NCBI RefSeq assembly: GCF_001467535.1
Contig: NZ_LNZC01000031.1
Coordinates: forward strand, 1 to 53,473
DNA length: 53,473 nucleotides
DNA from: Legionella worsleiensis
GTDB lineage: Bacteria; Pseudomonadota; Gammaproteobacteria; Legionellales; Legionellaceae
Direction of reading: 5' to 3'
Below, in pieces: positions 14,919 to 24,658 of the stretch (its first letter is position 1; each line of letters opens with the position of its first letter). Position numbers and translations under genes: made by a program. A model generated the notes under the pieces. That model was given only the letters and a program-made list of their open reading frames with translations. It did no database searches and was not told the DNA's origin.

Positions 14919-16430
14919 ATGATGAGCGATGCATATCCTACTTTGACCTTGAAATATTTGGGTATTGATACATTTAAAGACCCTATTATTTACATGAGAG
15001 AAGATTGTCATATATGTAAATCGGAAGGATTTAATTCTCAGTCTCGAGTCAGAGTGAGCTTGAAGGATCGTTCCATTATTGCCACTGTAAATACTATTGC
15101 GACCAAATTATTGCGGCATAATGAAGCAAGTCTGTCACGTTACGCCTGGGAATTACTGTCCGCACAACCTGGTGATACGATTACGGTTAATCATCCCAAG
15201 CCACTTGATTCATTGAGTTATATCCGTTCTAAAATCTATGGCCATGAATTGAAAGCGAATGAAACCCGACAAATTATTGAAGATCTTATTTCGGGACAAT
15301 TATCCGATATCAATATTGCCATGTTTATCGCTGCAAGTTCAGCTGATCGAATGTCTCTAAAAGAAGTGATAGATTTAACTCAAGCGATGATTGATACAGG
15401 GCAAAGGGTCACGTGGCCTGCATCGATTATTGTTGATAAACATTGTGTGGGTGGGCTTCCCGGAAATCGAACGACGCCCATAGTCGTTTCTATTGTTGCC
15501 GCATACGGTTTGATGATCCCAAAAACATCATCACGAGCCATCACATCTCCTGCCGGTACAGCCGATACCATGGAAGTGTTTACTCGTGTTGATCTCGATT
15601 TAGCCACAATGCGGAGAGTGGTGGAAAAGGAAAATGGATGTTTGGTCTGGGGTGGTTGCATGGCTTTGAGTCCTGCTGATGATCTGTTAATCCGAATTGA
15701 AAGAACGGCTAATATAGACAGCGAAGGACAGATGGTTGCCTCAATTTTGTCCAAAAAAATTGCTGCTGGTTCAACTCATATTGTTATTGATATGCCCATT
15801 GGAACAACCGCTAAAGTCCGGTCTATAGAACGAGCAAAACGCCTTAAAAATTTTCTGGAAACAGTAGCTCATGCGTTTGGCTTGCACATTAAAATTGTAT
15901 TTTCTGATGGTGCTCAGCCCATAGGACGAGGTATAGGCCCAGCATTGGAGGCCTTTGATGTACTGTCTGTGCTTCAAAGGGATGCTAATGCGCCGCAAAG
16001 CTTAAGGGATCACGCCTTGGTTCTTGCTGGCCAAGTCCTTGAGTTTGATCGGGGCATAGAGCCAGGCCAGGGTTTAAGCCTGGCTACCGAATTGCTTGAC
16101 AGCGGTAAGGCTTTGGCCAAGTTTCAAGCAATTTGTGAAGCACAGGGTGGTTTTAGGAGCATTCCCAAAGCGCCATTTTCTCATACCATAGAATCGACTG
16201 TATCCGGTACTATTATTAATATAGATAACCGCCATATAGCTCGTGTTGCGAAATTGGCTGGAGCTCCTGAAGAAAAAGCCGCAGGCGTTGAATTGTTTGT
16301 TCCCTTGCATAGCGTGGTTGCTAAATCCCAGCCTTTATTCAAAGTGCATGCCCAGACCAAAGGGCAATTAAATTATGCGCTTGATTTTTTGCACCAGGAA
16401 CATGATATCTTCCAGATTGAGGTTAGTTAA
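14919..16430 (+). CDS. AMP/thymidine phosphorylase (archaeal-type deoA family)
   Basis: A 503-residue nucleoside phosphorylase that splits a (deoxy)nucleoside or nucleoside monophosphate with phosphate. An extra N-terminal domain of ~85 residues precedes the usual core. The core has 'VDKHCVGGLPGNRTTPIVV' at about 172-190 and 'SRAITSPAGTADTMEV' at about 205-220. Length and N-terminal extension match archaeal AMP phosphorylases rather than E. coli DeoA (440 aa). Its stop overlaps the start of the PRPP-synthase-like gene by one base, so the two are translationally coupled. Exact substrate (AMP or thymidine) is open. Start could be 14919 or 14922. Confidence 0.88.
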   Translation: MMSDAYPTLTLKYLGIDTFKDPIIYMREDCHICKSEGFNSQSRVRVSLKDRSIIATVNTIATKLLRHNEASLSRYAWELLSAQPGDTITVNHPKPLDSLSYIRSKIYGHELKANETRQIIEDLISGQLSDINIAMFIAASSADRMSLKEVIDLTQAMIDTGQRVTWPASIIVDKHCVGGLPGNRTTPIVVSIVAAYGLMIPKTSSRAITSPAGTADTMEVFTRVDLDLATMRRVVEKENGCLVWGGCMALSPADDLLIRIERTANIDSEGQMVASILSKKIAAGSTHIVIDMPIGTTAKVRSIERAKRLKNFLETVAHAFGLHIKIVFSDGAQPIGRGIGPALEAFDVLSVLQRDANAPQSLRDHALVLAGQVLEFDRGIEPGQGLSLATELLDSGKALAKFQAICEAQGGFRSIPKAPFSHTIESTVSGTIINIDNRHIARVAKLAGAPEEKAAGVELFVPLHSVVAKSQPLFKVHAQTKGQLNYALDFLHQEHDIFQIEVS

Positions 16431-17323
16431 TGGATAAAAAACCACTGGTGTTTCCCTTATTTGATTTTGATGCGCTTGCTTGTGACATTCACACAGTTTG
16501 TGGTTATGAATTGGGCACACTTTCTGCGCATCAGTTTCCAGACGGGGAAACAGTAATTAAAATCGAATCCGAGGTTATGAGTCGTTCTGTATTCTTAATT
16601 GCCAGTTTGGATACACCAAATCCTAAAATAGCGCCATTAATATTTGCAGCCGAAACGGCGAGATCCTTAGGAGCCAGTAAGGTAGTTTTGATTGCGCCTT
16701 ATCTTGCTTATATGCGTCAGGATAAAGTATTTGAATCAGGTCAGGGAATTACATCACAATATTTTGCCAGACTCATCTCACATTACTTTGATGGCTTGAT
16801 TACTGTAGATCCTCATTTACATCGTTGGCATTCTTTAAATGAGCTGTATCAGATTCCTACCCAAGTACTGCATGCGGCTCTACCAATTGCACGCTGGATA
16901 AAAAATAACATCAAAAAACCATTACTTATTGGACCTGATGAAGAGAGCAGACAATGGGTACACCATATTGCTGATGAAGCAGGGGCCCCTTTTGTCGTTT
17001 TAGAAAAACACAGAAAGGGAGATCATGCTGTTGAAATCTCTATTCCAAAACTCGATCGTTATCTCGATAAAACACCTGTGTTAATTGATGACATCATCTC
17101 CACGGGCAAGACCATGATTGAGGCGGTGGGGATTTTGCAGCGTTTGAAACTTCCAGCGCCCGTATGCATTGGTGTGCATGCTCTTTTTGTCCAGGATGCG
17201 TTTGCAAAGTTATCAGCTGCCGGTGTTCGTACAATCGTTACTTGCAATACGATAAGACATTCCTCCAATGCAATAGACATGAATAGTGAAATCGTGCATT
17301 TTTTAAAAAATAAGGCACAATAA
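16430..17323 (+). CDS. Ribose-phosphate pyrophosphokinase-like protein
   Basis: A 297-residue PRPP-synthase family protein, somewhat shorter than the ~315-aa housekeeping Prs. It has the double phosphoribosyltransferase fold, with the loop 'YMRQDKVFESGQGITSQ' and the PRPP-binding motif 'VLIDDIISTGKTM' at about 217-229. It would join ribose 5-phosphate and ATP, or act on a related sugar phosphate. It is coupled to the upstream phosphorylase by an ATG/TAA overlap, which suggests a shared salvage pathway feeding ribose phosphate. A separate housekeeping Prs probably exists elsewhere. The stop lies six bases from the convergent CBS gene. Confidence 0.88.
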   Translation: MDKKPLVFPLFDFDALACDIHTVCGYELGTLSAHQFPDGETVIKIESEVMSRSVFLIASLDTPNPKIAPLIFAAETARSLGASKVVLIAPYLAYMRQDKVFESGQGITSQYFARLISHYFDGLITVDPHLHRWHSLNELYQIPTQVLHAALPIARWIKNNIKKPLLIGPDEESRQWVHHIADEAGAPFVVLEKHRKGDHAVEISIPKLDRYLDKTPVLIDDIISTGKTMIEAVGILQRLKLPAPVCIGVHALFVQDAFAKLSAAGVRTIVTCNTIRHSSNAIDMNSEIVHFLKNKAQ

Positions 17324-17328
17324 AGGCA

Positions 17329-18672
17329 TCATGTCATTTTTGGCAGGATATCTGTGGATGTTTTTTGTGCTATAGGTACTATTTTAATTTGTACTATGGA
17401 TGAATCCTGAACTTTTTCAACCCAGGCTGAAAACTCATTAAACTGAATGACTTCGCCTTCTTTGGGCAGTTTTCCGTGACGAGTAATGATAAGACCGTAT
17501 AAAGTATTCAGCTCTTCCTCTTCAGGAGTCAACGTGATGTCGCAGTCCAAGGCTCTTTCCAAGGAATAGAGCGAGCAATCTCCTTTAGTTGTAATTGTAC
17601 CGTCCGAATTTTTTATCCAATCATCGTGTGTTTTATGAAACTCATCTTTAATCCGGCCTATCATGACATGCAACAGGTTATCCAAAGTAACAAATCCAAG
17701 TAAGGTTGTTTTATTCTTGTAAACCAGAGCAAAATGGGGCATTCCTGCTTTAAATTTACGTAATAAATCCATTGCTGGTAGTTTGTGGGATACTTTTAGG
17801 ATGGGTCTTATATACGGTGTTATGGTGTTTATTTCTTTTTGCATTAATAAATCAGCGAACACGTCTTTTACGTGAATGACGCCAACCATATCTTTTTGTG
17901 TTTTATCGAATACCGGGTAACGGCTGAATCGGTTTTTTAGAATTTTTTGCGCAATTATTGCAAAAGGTTCATCGTGATTTAATGTCATCATTTCATCGAC
18001 AGGGCGCATGACTTCAGTCACATTAAGCTCGGCTAAATCCAGAGTATGTTCGAGTATTTCCCGCTCGTCTTTATCCAAATCACCATGCAGATGGCTACCG
18101 CTCAAGATTAGTTTGAGTTCATCACTGGAGTATATTCCTTCATGATGACTCGAATTGTCTAATCCCAGAAGTGAAAGAAAAAAATTAGAACAGCTGTTTA
18201 AGGTCCAAATTACTGGATACATAATCCAGTAAAAAGCGTAAAGTGGGATTGCAGTCCAGAGAGAAATAATGACTGATTGTCTGATGGCCAGAGATTTAGG
18301 CATTAATTCACCAACTACTATGTGTAGAAAAGAGATAAGGGTAAAGGCAACCAGGAATGAACTGAAGGTGATGATTTGCAATGAGGTGATGCCTGCATAG
18401 ACGAATACCGGTTCCAATAAGTGAGCGAAGGCGGGTTCACCTATCCAGCCTAATCCTAGAGAGGCAAGAGTAATTCCTAACTGGCAGGCAGATAGATAAG
18501 CGTCTAATTGCTGATGAATTTGCGCCAGGATGCGCCCACGCAATCCATAATGAATTTTTATGGTCTGAATTTTAGTTGCTCTGAGTTTAACCATACCAAA
18601 TTCTGCAGCAACAAAGAATGCATTGAGCAGAACGAGCAGGAACGCTAAAAAAATTAACATCAAGTTATGCAT
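17329..18672 (-). CDS. CNNM/CorC-type membrane protein with CBS domains
   Basis: A 447-residue member of the hemolysin/CorB-TlyC family, linked to Mg/Co efflux. The N-terminal DUF21 domain has about four membrane helices (1-150, e.g. 'MLIFLAFLLVLLNAFFVAAE'). A CBS pair follows at about 205-335 ('VTEVMRPVDEMMTL', 'MVGVIHVKDVFADLL'), then a C-terminal CorC_HlyC domain at about 350-430 ('GLIITRHGKLPKEGEVIQ'). All domains are complete. It converges on the prs-like gene with almost no spacer. The ion specificity cannot be read. Confidence 0.88.
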   Translation of the reverse strand: MHNLMLIFLAFLLVLLNAFFVAAEFGMVKLRATKIQTIKIHYGLRGRILAQIHQQLDAYLSACQLGITLASLGLGWIGEPAFAHLLEPVFVYAGITSLQIITFSSFLVAFTLISFLHIVVGELMPKSLAIRQSVIISLWTAIPLYAFYWIMYPVIWTLNSCSNFFLSLLGLDNSSHHEGIYSSDELKLILSGSHLHGDLDKDEREILEHTLDLAELNVTEVMRPVDEMMTLNHDEPFAIIAQKILKNRFSRYPVFDKTQKDMVGVIHVKDVFADLLMQKEINTITPYIRPILKVSHKLPAMDLLRKFKAGMPHFALVYKNKTTLLGFVTLDNLLHVMIGRIKDEFHKTHDDWIKNSDGTITTKGDCSLYSLERALDCDITLTPEEEELNTLYGLIITRHGKLPKEGEVIQFNEFSAWVEKVQDSSIVQIKIVPIAQKTSTDILPKMT

Positions 18673-18719
18673 AAATGATTCTCATAATCGCTTTTTATTC
18701 TGTAGTGACTAAACCTACT

Positions 18720-19304
18720 TTAACCTATAACATCCTGGGCACGAAAACAATCAACAGTATGATCGTTTACCAAACCGACAGCCTGCATGTAAGCATACAT
18801 AATCGTTGAGCCAACAAAACTCATTCCTCTTTTTTTTAGATCTTTGGACAGAGCATCGGATTCGGCAGTATTAGCCGGGATGTCTTTTAGGCTTTTGGGG
18901 CGGTTTATTTGAGGCTTACCCGCAACAAAACGCCATACATAAGCATCAAATGAACCAAATTCATGTTGAATTGTTAAAAAGACACGGGCATTTTTGCGAG
19001 TTGACTGTATCTTGAGGCGGTTGCGAATAATTTGAGGATTAGTTAATTGAATGTTTAATTCTTCGTCAGACATACAGGCAACCAGTTCGGGATTAAATTG
19101 TTTAAAGGCTTCTCTGTAACCATCCCGTCTTTTTAAGATGGTTTCCCAGTTCAGGCCCGCTTGAGCGCCTTCAAGAAGTAACATTTCAAAATGTTTTTGG
19201 TCATCATGAACGGGAACCCCCCATTCGGTATCGTGATAGTGTTCGTAATGCGGTTTATTAAGTCCGACCCATTCACATCTCTTCTGGAGGGGTATTGTAT
19301 TCAT
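18720..19304 (-). CDS. tag: DNA-3-methyladenine glycosylase I
   Basis: A 194-residue base-excision enzyme that removes 3-methyladenine from alkylated DNA. The family marks are 'RCEWVGLNKPHYEHYHDTEW' near the start, 'LLEGAQAGLNWETILKRRDG' at about 43-62 and a C-terminal 'GLVNDHTVDCF'. The N-terminal Cys and His with the C-terminal His-x3-Cys form the structural zinc site. Length is close to E. coli Tag (187 aa). It diverges from mscS across a 109-bp spacer. Confidence 0.95.
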   Translation of the reverse strand: MNTIPLQKRCEWVGLNKPHYEHYHDTEWGVPVHDDQKHFEMLLLEGAQAGLNWETILKRRDGYREAFKQFNPELVACMSDEELNIQLTNPQIIRNRLKIQSTRKNARVFLTIQHEFGSFDAYVWRFVAGKPQINRPKSLKDIPANTAESDALSKDLKKRGMSFVGSTIMYAYMQAVGLVNDHTVDCFRAQDVIG

Positions 19305-19413
19305 TTCATCCTTTTATGCTGGAACAAATAAATCTGATAGAATTTTGCAAGAGCGTTTTGTTGTAAAAATTGCTTTTGATTATAATCAACAAATGAGATG
19401 AGGTCGATGTTTC

Positions 19414-20220
19414 ATGGAACAATTAAAGTGGAGTAGTTTTTTAAGTTATTTTGTTAATCCAGACAAATTAGTCAACATACTTTGTGCATTGTGTTTATTT
19501 GTTGTGGGCTACTTTTTTGCAAAACAACTGGGTTTATTGGTTGAACGGGCATTGAGTAAACGGTTCTCTCGTCATCAAACCATGTTGATCAGAAGGTTTA
19601 TCTACTATGGTGTGTTTACTGTTTTTGCAGTGACCAGTCTACAGCAAGTTGGGTTTAAGTTGAGCGTTTTATTGGGGGCTGCAGGGGTTTTTACTGTGGC
19701 AATCAGTTTTGCTTCGCAAACAGCGGCGTCGAACTTGATAAGCGGCATATTTTTATTATTCGAACAACCGTTTAAAGTGGGCGATTCAATAGAAGTTAAA
19801 GGAATCAGCGGTGTCGTGGATTCTATCGATTTACTCTCGACCAAACTTAAAACATCAGATAACAAGCTGGTCAGAATCCCTAATGAGGCCATGATAAAAT
19901 CTGAAATTACCAATCTGAGTTACTTTTCGACCAGACGTCTTGATATTGTTGTCGCCATTGCTTATGAGAGTGATATTAGTCAGGTAAAATCGATGTTGTT
20001 GGAGATAGCCTTTAATTGTGAACAGGTTTTAAAAGATCCCGAACCCGTCGTCAGTATTAATAATTTTACCAATTCAGCACTTGATCTCAAGTTCATGGTT
20101 TGGGTAAGAACTGCCGATATATCCGCAACACGGAATTACTTACAGGAGCGCATCAAGAACCAATTTGATCATGCCGGTATAGTTACCCCAGTTCCGCAAT
20201 TTATGGTGCAAAGAATGTAA
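19414..20220 (+). CDS. mscS: MscS-type mechanosensitive channel
   Basis: A 268-residue small-conductance channel that opens under membrane tension to release solutes. Three membrane helices cover about 1-115. TM3 is the Gly/Ala-rich pore helix 'LLGAAGVFTVAISFASQTAA', leading into 'LISGIFLLFEQPFKVGD', the canonical MscS junction to the beta domain. The cytosolic part ends 'ATRNYLQERIKNQFDHAGI'. The length matches E. coli MscS (286 aa). It converges on the SidA-like gene with an 18-bp spacer. Confidence 0.93.
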   Translation: MEQLKWSSFLSYFVNPDKLVNILCALCLFVVGYFFAKQLGLLVERALSKRFSRHQTMLIRRFIYYGVFTVFAVTSLQQVGFKLSVLLGAAGVFTVAISFASQTAASNLISGIFLLFEQPFKVGDSIEVKGISGVVDSIDLLSTKLKTSDNKLVRIPNEAMIKSEITNLSYFSTRRLDIVVAIAYESDISQVKSMLLEIAFNCEQVLKDPEPVVSINNFTNSALDLKFMVWVRTADISATRNYLQERIKNQFDHAGIVTPVPQFMVQRM

Positions 20221-20238
20221 TCATCGTGTCAAAAATTT

Positions 20239-21630
20239 TTATGGCATGTTTGCCAGAATGTCGTTTTCGTCAAAGACTACAAAAAGGTCTGCGGCTTGAC
20301 ATGCAGGCTTTTCTTCTTGTTTGTCGAAGAACTTAAGTGATTTATTGTGCTTAACGGAATCCGCTTTTGCGGTATTGGCTATTACGTAATCAGGCACAGT
20401 AGGGTTTGAATTTTCTGGTGCAGCCGCATTATTTTTTTCAAGAGCGTACTCATAGGCACAAAGTGCCTCAATCAGGATGCCCTCTTTTTGGCGTTCTTCA
20501 TTTTTTCTTTGATGGCTTTGTTCTTCGTGCAGAGTTACTTTTTCAGCTATCCATCGCATTAAGCCTAAAACCGCAAAGGTTGTATCGATAGCTATCAGGA
20601 TAGGAAATAACACTGGTTGAGCTGTTATGACACCCATTCCAATTAGCAAGATCAGGATAGAAATGATTGTGGTTATGGTGTTGATTGTTAATGAAGAGAG
20701 GGATAATCCTAATTTACCTTTGGCTAAGGTATACTCAAAATCATATTCAGCAAGTGGTTTTATTATATTGGCTATGTCTTTTCTAGTAGACAAAATGGCC
20801 ATTTGAATGGCGTGGATTTCCTGGAGTAACTCATCATCGTCATTTATTTCTTCAGTAACTAGCGGTAATTTTTCGGCAAGTATTTTCGTTAATTGTTCTA
20901 ATTGAAGTTGGTGAGATTTATATAGTTTTGCGAGTTTGGCTGCTTTGTTGGCAGTATTGGCGCCAATGATGATTTTCTTCTGTTCTAAAATGGCGTTAAT
21001 GAACTCTAATTCTTCTTTAAGGAGGGTTTTTCTTTCTTTTTTTAGGCTTTTTCTCGCAAGAATATAATTGAGTTGTACAGCACGAATTTCAAGCTGTTCA
21101 TTGTATTCGTCACCATCAGGGTAATTTCTGCTTTCTATCAATGATCTCAATTCTTTTTGTTCATGATAGTTTTTAGAACTATCAATTTTATCCATTAATA
21201 GGGAAATAGATTCGTATCCCAAAAACAGGGTAAAGAGAGACGAACCAATAATAGCAAATATCATAACAGCCACATTTAAAAGAAAAAATGCAGCAAGTGC
21301 GACAGCGCCTATAGTGAGACACAATATCCCACCTAGCGCTTTTTGTTTGAGGGTAATTGTTGGGTCAGAAATGAGGCTAATGACCATAGGAATTGCAGCA
21401 ATAGTTTGGAAAATCCCCCCTATGATAGGTATTGTTTTAAACGAGCGAAAAAGGGCGACAATTATATTGAATGCGTTATTAATACCTAATGTGATTAAAG
21501 CGATAAATTTGCTGCGTTCGTGCACTTTTTCCATAAAGGTTTTTTTTTCTGAGAGCAGATTAAGAATGTGTTTTTTCAAACGTTGCATTTTTTCAGAGAG
21601 TTTGTATTTCTTTTTGGTATTCTTTGCCAT
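20239..21630 (-). CDS. sidA: Candidate Dot/Icm effector, SidA-like by position
   Basis: A 463-residue protein without a signal peptide. A basic N terminus ('AKNTKKKYKLSEKMQRLKKH') precedes hydrophobic stretches at about 41-140 and again at about 308-366. A long charged helical region at about 150-300 ('LKKERKTLLKEELEFINAIL') lies between them and looks like a coiled coil. The tail is charged and ends 'FDENDILANMP'. Paired hydrophobic hairpins around a coiled coil suit a protein that inserts into a host membrane. The sidA symbol rests on remembered synteny with dbpA, comEC and pilY1, not on a match I could compute. It has no effector enzyme motif. Confidence 0.6.
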   Translation of the reverse strand: MAKNTKKKYKLSEKMQRLKKHILNLLSEKKTFMEKVHERSKFIALITLGINNAFNIIVALFRSFKTIPIIGGIFQTIAAIPMVISLISDPTITLKQKALGGILCLTIGAVALAAFFLLNVAVMIFAIIGSSLFTLFLGYESISLLMDKIDSSKNYHEQKELRSLIESRNYPDGDEYNEQLEIRAVQLNYILARKSLKKERKTLLKEELEFINAILEQKKIIIGANTANKAAKLAKLYKSHQLQLEQLTKILAEKLPLVTEEINDDDELLQEIHAIQMAILSTRKDIANIIKPLAEYDFEYTLAKGKLGLSLSSLTINTITTIISILILLIGMGVITAQPVLFPILIAIDTTFAVLGLMRWIAEKVTLHEEQSHQRKNEERQKEGILIEALCAYEYALEKNNAAAPENSNPTVPDYVIANTAKADSVKHNKSLKFFDKQEEKPACQAADLFVVFDENDILANMP

Positions 21631-21893
21631 CAGTATTACACAGAACTTAGTCAGTGAAAAAAGAGCCTAATTTTAGTTCATTTTTTTCTTTCGCAGATCT
21701 TTCTTTACTTATTTGAAACATAAAAGCCAATTATTAATAAATAATTCATGTTTTTATAACTCCCTTAGTACTTAATTTTTTTCAGGTTTTTTTTAATAAT
21801 AAGGTCGCTTCGCAATACCATTAAATCCCCCCATTCATCACTCTCCCCCCACGCAGCGCATAGTGAAAAGGCAAAGCTCTATAAGTTACATTT
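21631..21893. other. Upstream region of the SidA-like gene
   Basis: About 260 bp between two minus-strand genes, AT-rich next to the SidA-like start. The part nearest 21840 has C-rich runs (CTCCCCCCACG) resembling short dispersed repeats. No clear PmrA or CpxR box could be assigned. Confidence 0.3.
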
Positions 21894-23837
21894 TTATATC
21901 TGATGATGGGTTTGGTTGGTAATGTTTTTAAAACTGATGGTGAATTCGCTTTGCCAGTGCTTTGCGTTCTTTTTGCTTGTTGTTAGCGTGATGGATTTAA
22001 CTTTTTTATTCTCTAAAAAAGGATTGTTACTGAATAATAAACCAAACTCGGCGGTTTCTTCGATTAATGGCGAAATTAAAAAACCTGATTGTGCCATATT
22101 GGCAATCATGCGAAATTGCCTTTTATTGCCATTATGTAATACAACACTAATCTCAAGAGGAGCAGGTTTAAATAAGATTGTCGCAATTTTTCCCCAAAGG
22201 GTTGGTTTTATGATTAGCTTAGTAAATACAGGATGCTTTGATTGGGGTAACTGGATAATTTCTCCCAAATAATGCCGTTCAGTGGTTATCGTTTCTGGTG
22301 TATTATCGATTAGGGGATGCTCATTCTTTTTTAAAAGTAAAAAATGGTCGACCAGTTGAACAGGATGATAATTATTCAAGAACTCCAGCCAACTGACTCC
22401 ATCTTCTAAAGAAGGAAAGCGATCGTCTATGGGTTGTAAACGAAACACTATGACGTCAGGGCCATGCTGAATTGAAATATGTTGTTTGTTTTTTTCGGCC
22501 AGTGCTGGAGTGAATACCGAATAACTTTGAAATATTGGGCGTGGAGACCAGATTGCATCTGATGCAAATAAGTAACTTTGATCATAAGAATAAATGTCTG
22601 CTGTGCCTTTTAGTTCAGGAAGTGAGGATTGATTGCGCAGATAGCTCATGGTGACACGATAATTTTCTTTAACCCAATTGGGATCCTGAATCCGGTTTTT
22701 TAGTCCGTACCATGAGGCGGTGTAGGTTGAGATAAAATTATTAAGCAATGAAATTTTGGTATGCTGGCCGTCAATATAGCAGGTTGTATATAAGGAGGTA
22801 ATCAAGGCGACTACTACCCATTTTGAATGAAACAAAAAGGGAAGCAGCAATGCTGCAATCAGAATGGATGTGCCGGTAATAAATGAGTGGCCAAAATGAC
22901 GGGTAAAACCCGCTTTAAAGGAAAGAAAAAGAAAAAGAAAAAAAATACTGAAATAAAAAAATCGCATAAGATGAGTTGTATGTTTTTGTTTTATGATAGC
23001 CAATCCAATAAGACCAGAAGAAAGCAAGTACAGAACGATTTCTTTATTATCGCCATCAACTGCCATAGCTTCAGTAAAGCCCGTGGCTAATACCATTGAA
23101 TTATAGATGTAGGCGGGGATGTGAATAATGGATTGCCCTGCGATAATCCAGAATACAACAAGCGAGGCCAGTGGTGAGATAAAACAAATAAACGCCATTT
23201 TTTTCTGTTTGTGTAAGGCAAAAAATAAAGAACAAAGAAGACAAACGGCACTACTTAACAGTAACAACGAACCTTTAATTAAAGACAATAAACCAAGAGG
23301 CGCAAACAAAATGCCGAGCAAAAGGTATTTGTTTTGTATCGAATAAGAACTGTTGGTATGAGGATCCATATTCTTAAAACATACCAAGCTCATGATTAAT
23401 GGGTAGGCAAAAAATAATGAGTCTCTGGCATAAATCATCCCAAAAATAAGTACCGCAAAAGCAAAACACCATCGCCATTTGACGCCTTGCATGAGTAAAA
23501 CAATACAAAGCCAGAAAGACAATGCCAGATAGATGCTTCCTCCTATCATCATCAGATCAGTTAAAGGATGATAAAATTTAGTGTATATGGCTGAATAAGG
23601 TCCCAAGGTAAAAATAATTTCTTTGCCGAATGAAAGTCCCTGAGCAACAGCCTGATTAAGTCCTAAAGCCCAGGAGGCATCAAGTCCAGGTGCTGGCATT
23701 TTAGGAGAGAAGGGAACAATAACCAAAAGCAGAATGAGAAGAAAAGCAAGTTTAATACCCCATTCGACAAAGACATGCGGACTAAAGATTTTCGGTATTT
23801 TTAGCGTATGCTGAGTCAGGTGCATCCTTACTTCCAA
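21894..23837 (-). CDS. Large multi-pass membrane protein, 647 aa
   Basis: An integral membrane protein with about ten helices in residues 25-400, starting with 'LAFLLILLLVIVPFSP' and including a loop 'PGLDASWALGLNQAVAQGLS'. A soluble C-terminal part of ~250 residues follows. The topology resembles glycosyltransferase-like or polymer-assembly membrane proteins, and the D-x-S loop after the first helix recalls GT-C folds, but no diagnostic motif is certain. The start at 23837 could be 23825 (second Met). It is transcribed away from the 129-aa membrane gene across a 345-bp gap. Confidence 0.6.
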   Translation of the reverse strand: MEVRMHLTQHTLKIPKIFSPHVFVEWGIKLAFLLILLLVIVPFSPKMPAPGLDASWALGLNQAVAQGLSFGKEIIFTLGPYSAIYTKFYHPLTDLMMIGGSIYLALSFWLCIVLLMQGVKWRWCFAFAVLIFGMIYARDSLFFAYPLIMSLVCFKNMDPHTNSSYSIQNKYLLLGILFAPLGLLSLIKGSLLLLSSAVCLLCSLFFALHKQKKMAFICFISPLASLVVFWIIAGQSIIHIPAYIYNSMVLATGFTEAMAVDGDNKEIVLYLLSSGLIGLAIIKQKHTTHLMRFFYFSIFFLFLFLSFKAGFTRHFGHSFITGTSILIAALLLPFLFHSKWVVVALITSLYTTCYIDGQHTKISLLNNFISTYTASWYGLKNRIQDPNWVKENYRVTMSYLRNQSSLPELKGTADIYSYDQSYLFASDAIWSPRPIFQSYSVFTPALAEKNKQHISIQHGPDVIVFRLQPIDDRFPSLEDGVSWLEFLNNYHPVQLVDHFLLLKKNEHPLIDNTPETITTERHYLGEIIQLPQSKHPVFTKLIIKPTLWGKIATILFKPAPLEISVVLHNGNKRQFRMIANMAQSGFLISPLIEETAEFGLLFSNNPFLENKKVKSITLTTSKKNAKHWQSEFTISFKNITNQTHHQI

Positions 23838-24142
23838 AATCTAATGCAGATATTTGTATACTGGCTTTTTTGCAAAATTGAAGATGAGCTACTTTGATTT
23901 GTTGCAAGCCAATTGTTCTATAGAGCTATATTACCTTAAATTTGCAATTAGTCATCCATTTTGCAGTCTTAAAAGATCGTCCTCTCGAACGCAGTAGGGT
24001 GCTCTGGGAAATGGTACAGTGTTTAATGAGAGGATTTCTCTAAGTTGGGATGATTTGGTCAGTCAAAATGCAGAAATTTTTATTTAAATTTCAATAGTCT
24101 TTAACGGTGATGACGTATTATAGCTATGGTCTGGCAAAAGCA
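23838..24142. other. Non-coding spacer
   Basis: About 300 bp between two minus-strand genes. It should hold the promoter of the 647-aa membrane gene. It has no ORF, repeat or operator that I can support. A terminator follows at its right edge. Confidence 0.3.
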
Positions 24143-24169
24143 AAGCCGTGACGTCTTCCATCACGGCTT
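24143..24169 (-). terminator. Rho-independent terminator of the 129-aa membrane gene
   Basis: AAGCCGTGA (24143-24151) pairs with TCACGGCTT (24161-24169) around a 9-nt loop. Read on the minus strand it follows the gene's stop by 13 bp and continues as TTGCTTTTGCC, a weak U-tract. Confidence 0.7.
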
Positions 24170-24182
24170 CATTTCATTAATC

Positions 24183-24572
24183 TTAAATTAATGGGTAATA
24201 GACTTGCATTAATAAGAACAGACCTACTATCAGAAATACTAAAGAGGCAATGCGCATTTTTATAGGATCATCCATGAAGGATTGCCTCATTTTATCTGCC
24301 GTATCAGGGCAGAACATGCGAATTAAACCGCTGATTAAGACCATCCAGCTAAAGATTGTAATGAGTACAGGCCAACTCATAACCCAAATATTATGGCTTG
24401 CAACCAGAAGCAAACCTAAAATCAAAGTTACTATAGCCAGTACAAAAAACAATCCTTTTTGTCCCATAATTTCAGCCGCAATGGATTTGAGTTGCTGATA
24501 GTAAAACAATGAATAAAGGCTAACAATAACGAGGTACCACCCAATCACTGTTGCCAAAAACAGGGTAGTCAT
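24183..24572 (-). CDS. Small four-helix integral membrane protein
   Basis: A 129-residue, very hydrophobic protein with about four membrane helices: 'TTLFLATVIGWYLVIVSLYS', 'LFFVLAIVTLILGLLLVAS', 'VLITIFSWMVLISGLI' and 'IASLVFLIVGLFLLMQVYY'. The connecting loops are short. The pattern resembles small HdeD-like or DUF-type membrane proteins of unknown role. It stands alone, with a terminator directly after it. Function unknown. Confidence 0.7.
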   Translation of the reverse strand: MTTLFLATVIGWYLVIVSLYSLFYYQQLKSIAAEIMGQKGLFFVLAIVTLILGLLLVASHNIWVMSWPVLITIFSWMVLISGLIRMFCPDTADKMRQSFMDDPIKMRIASLVFLIVGLFLLMQVYYPLI

Positions 24573-24658
24573 GATGATTCTCCTAAATACTTATCCTGTT
24601 TTAATTATAGTACTTTTTGGCATGAATGGTTGGGCAGATCACTGATGATGTGCTTCAT

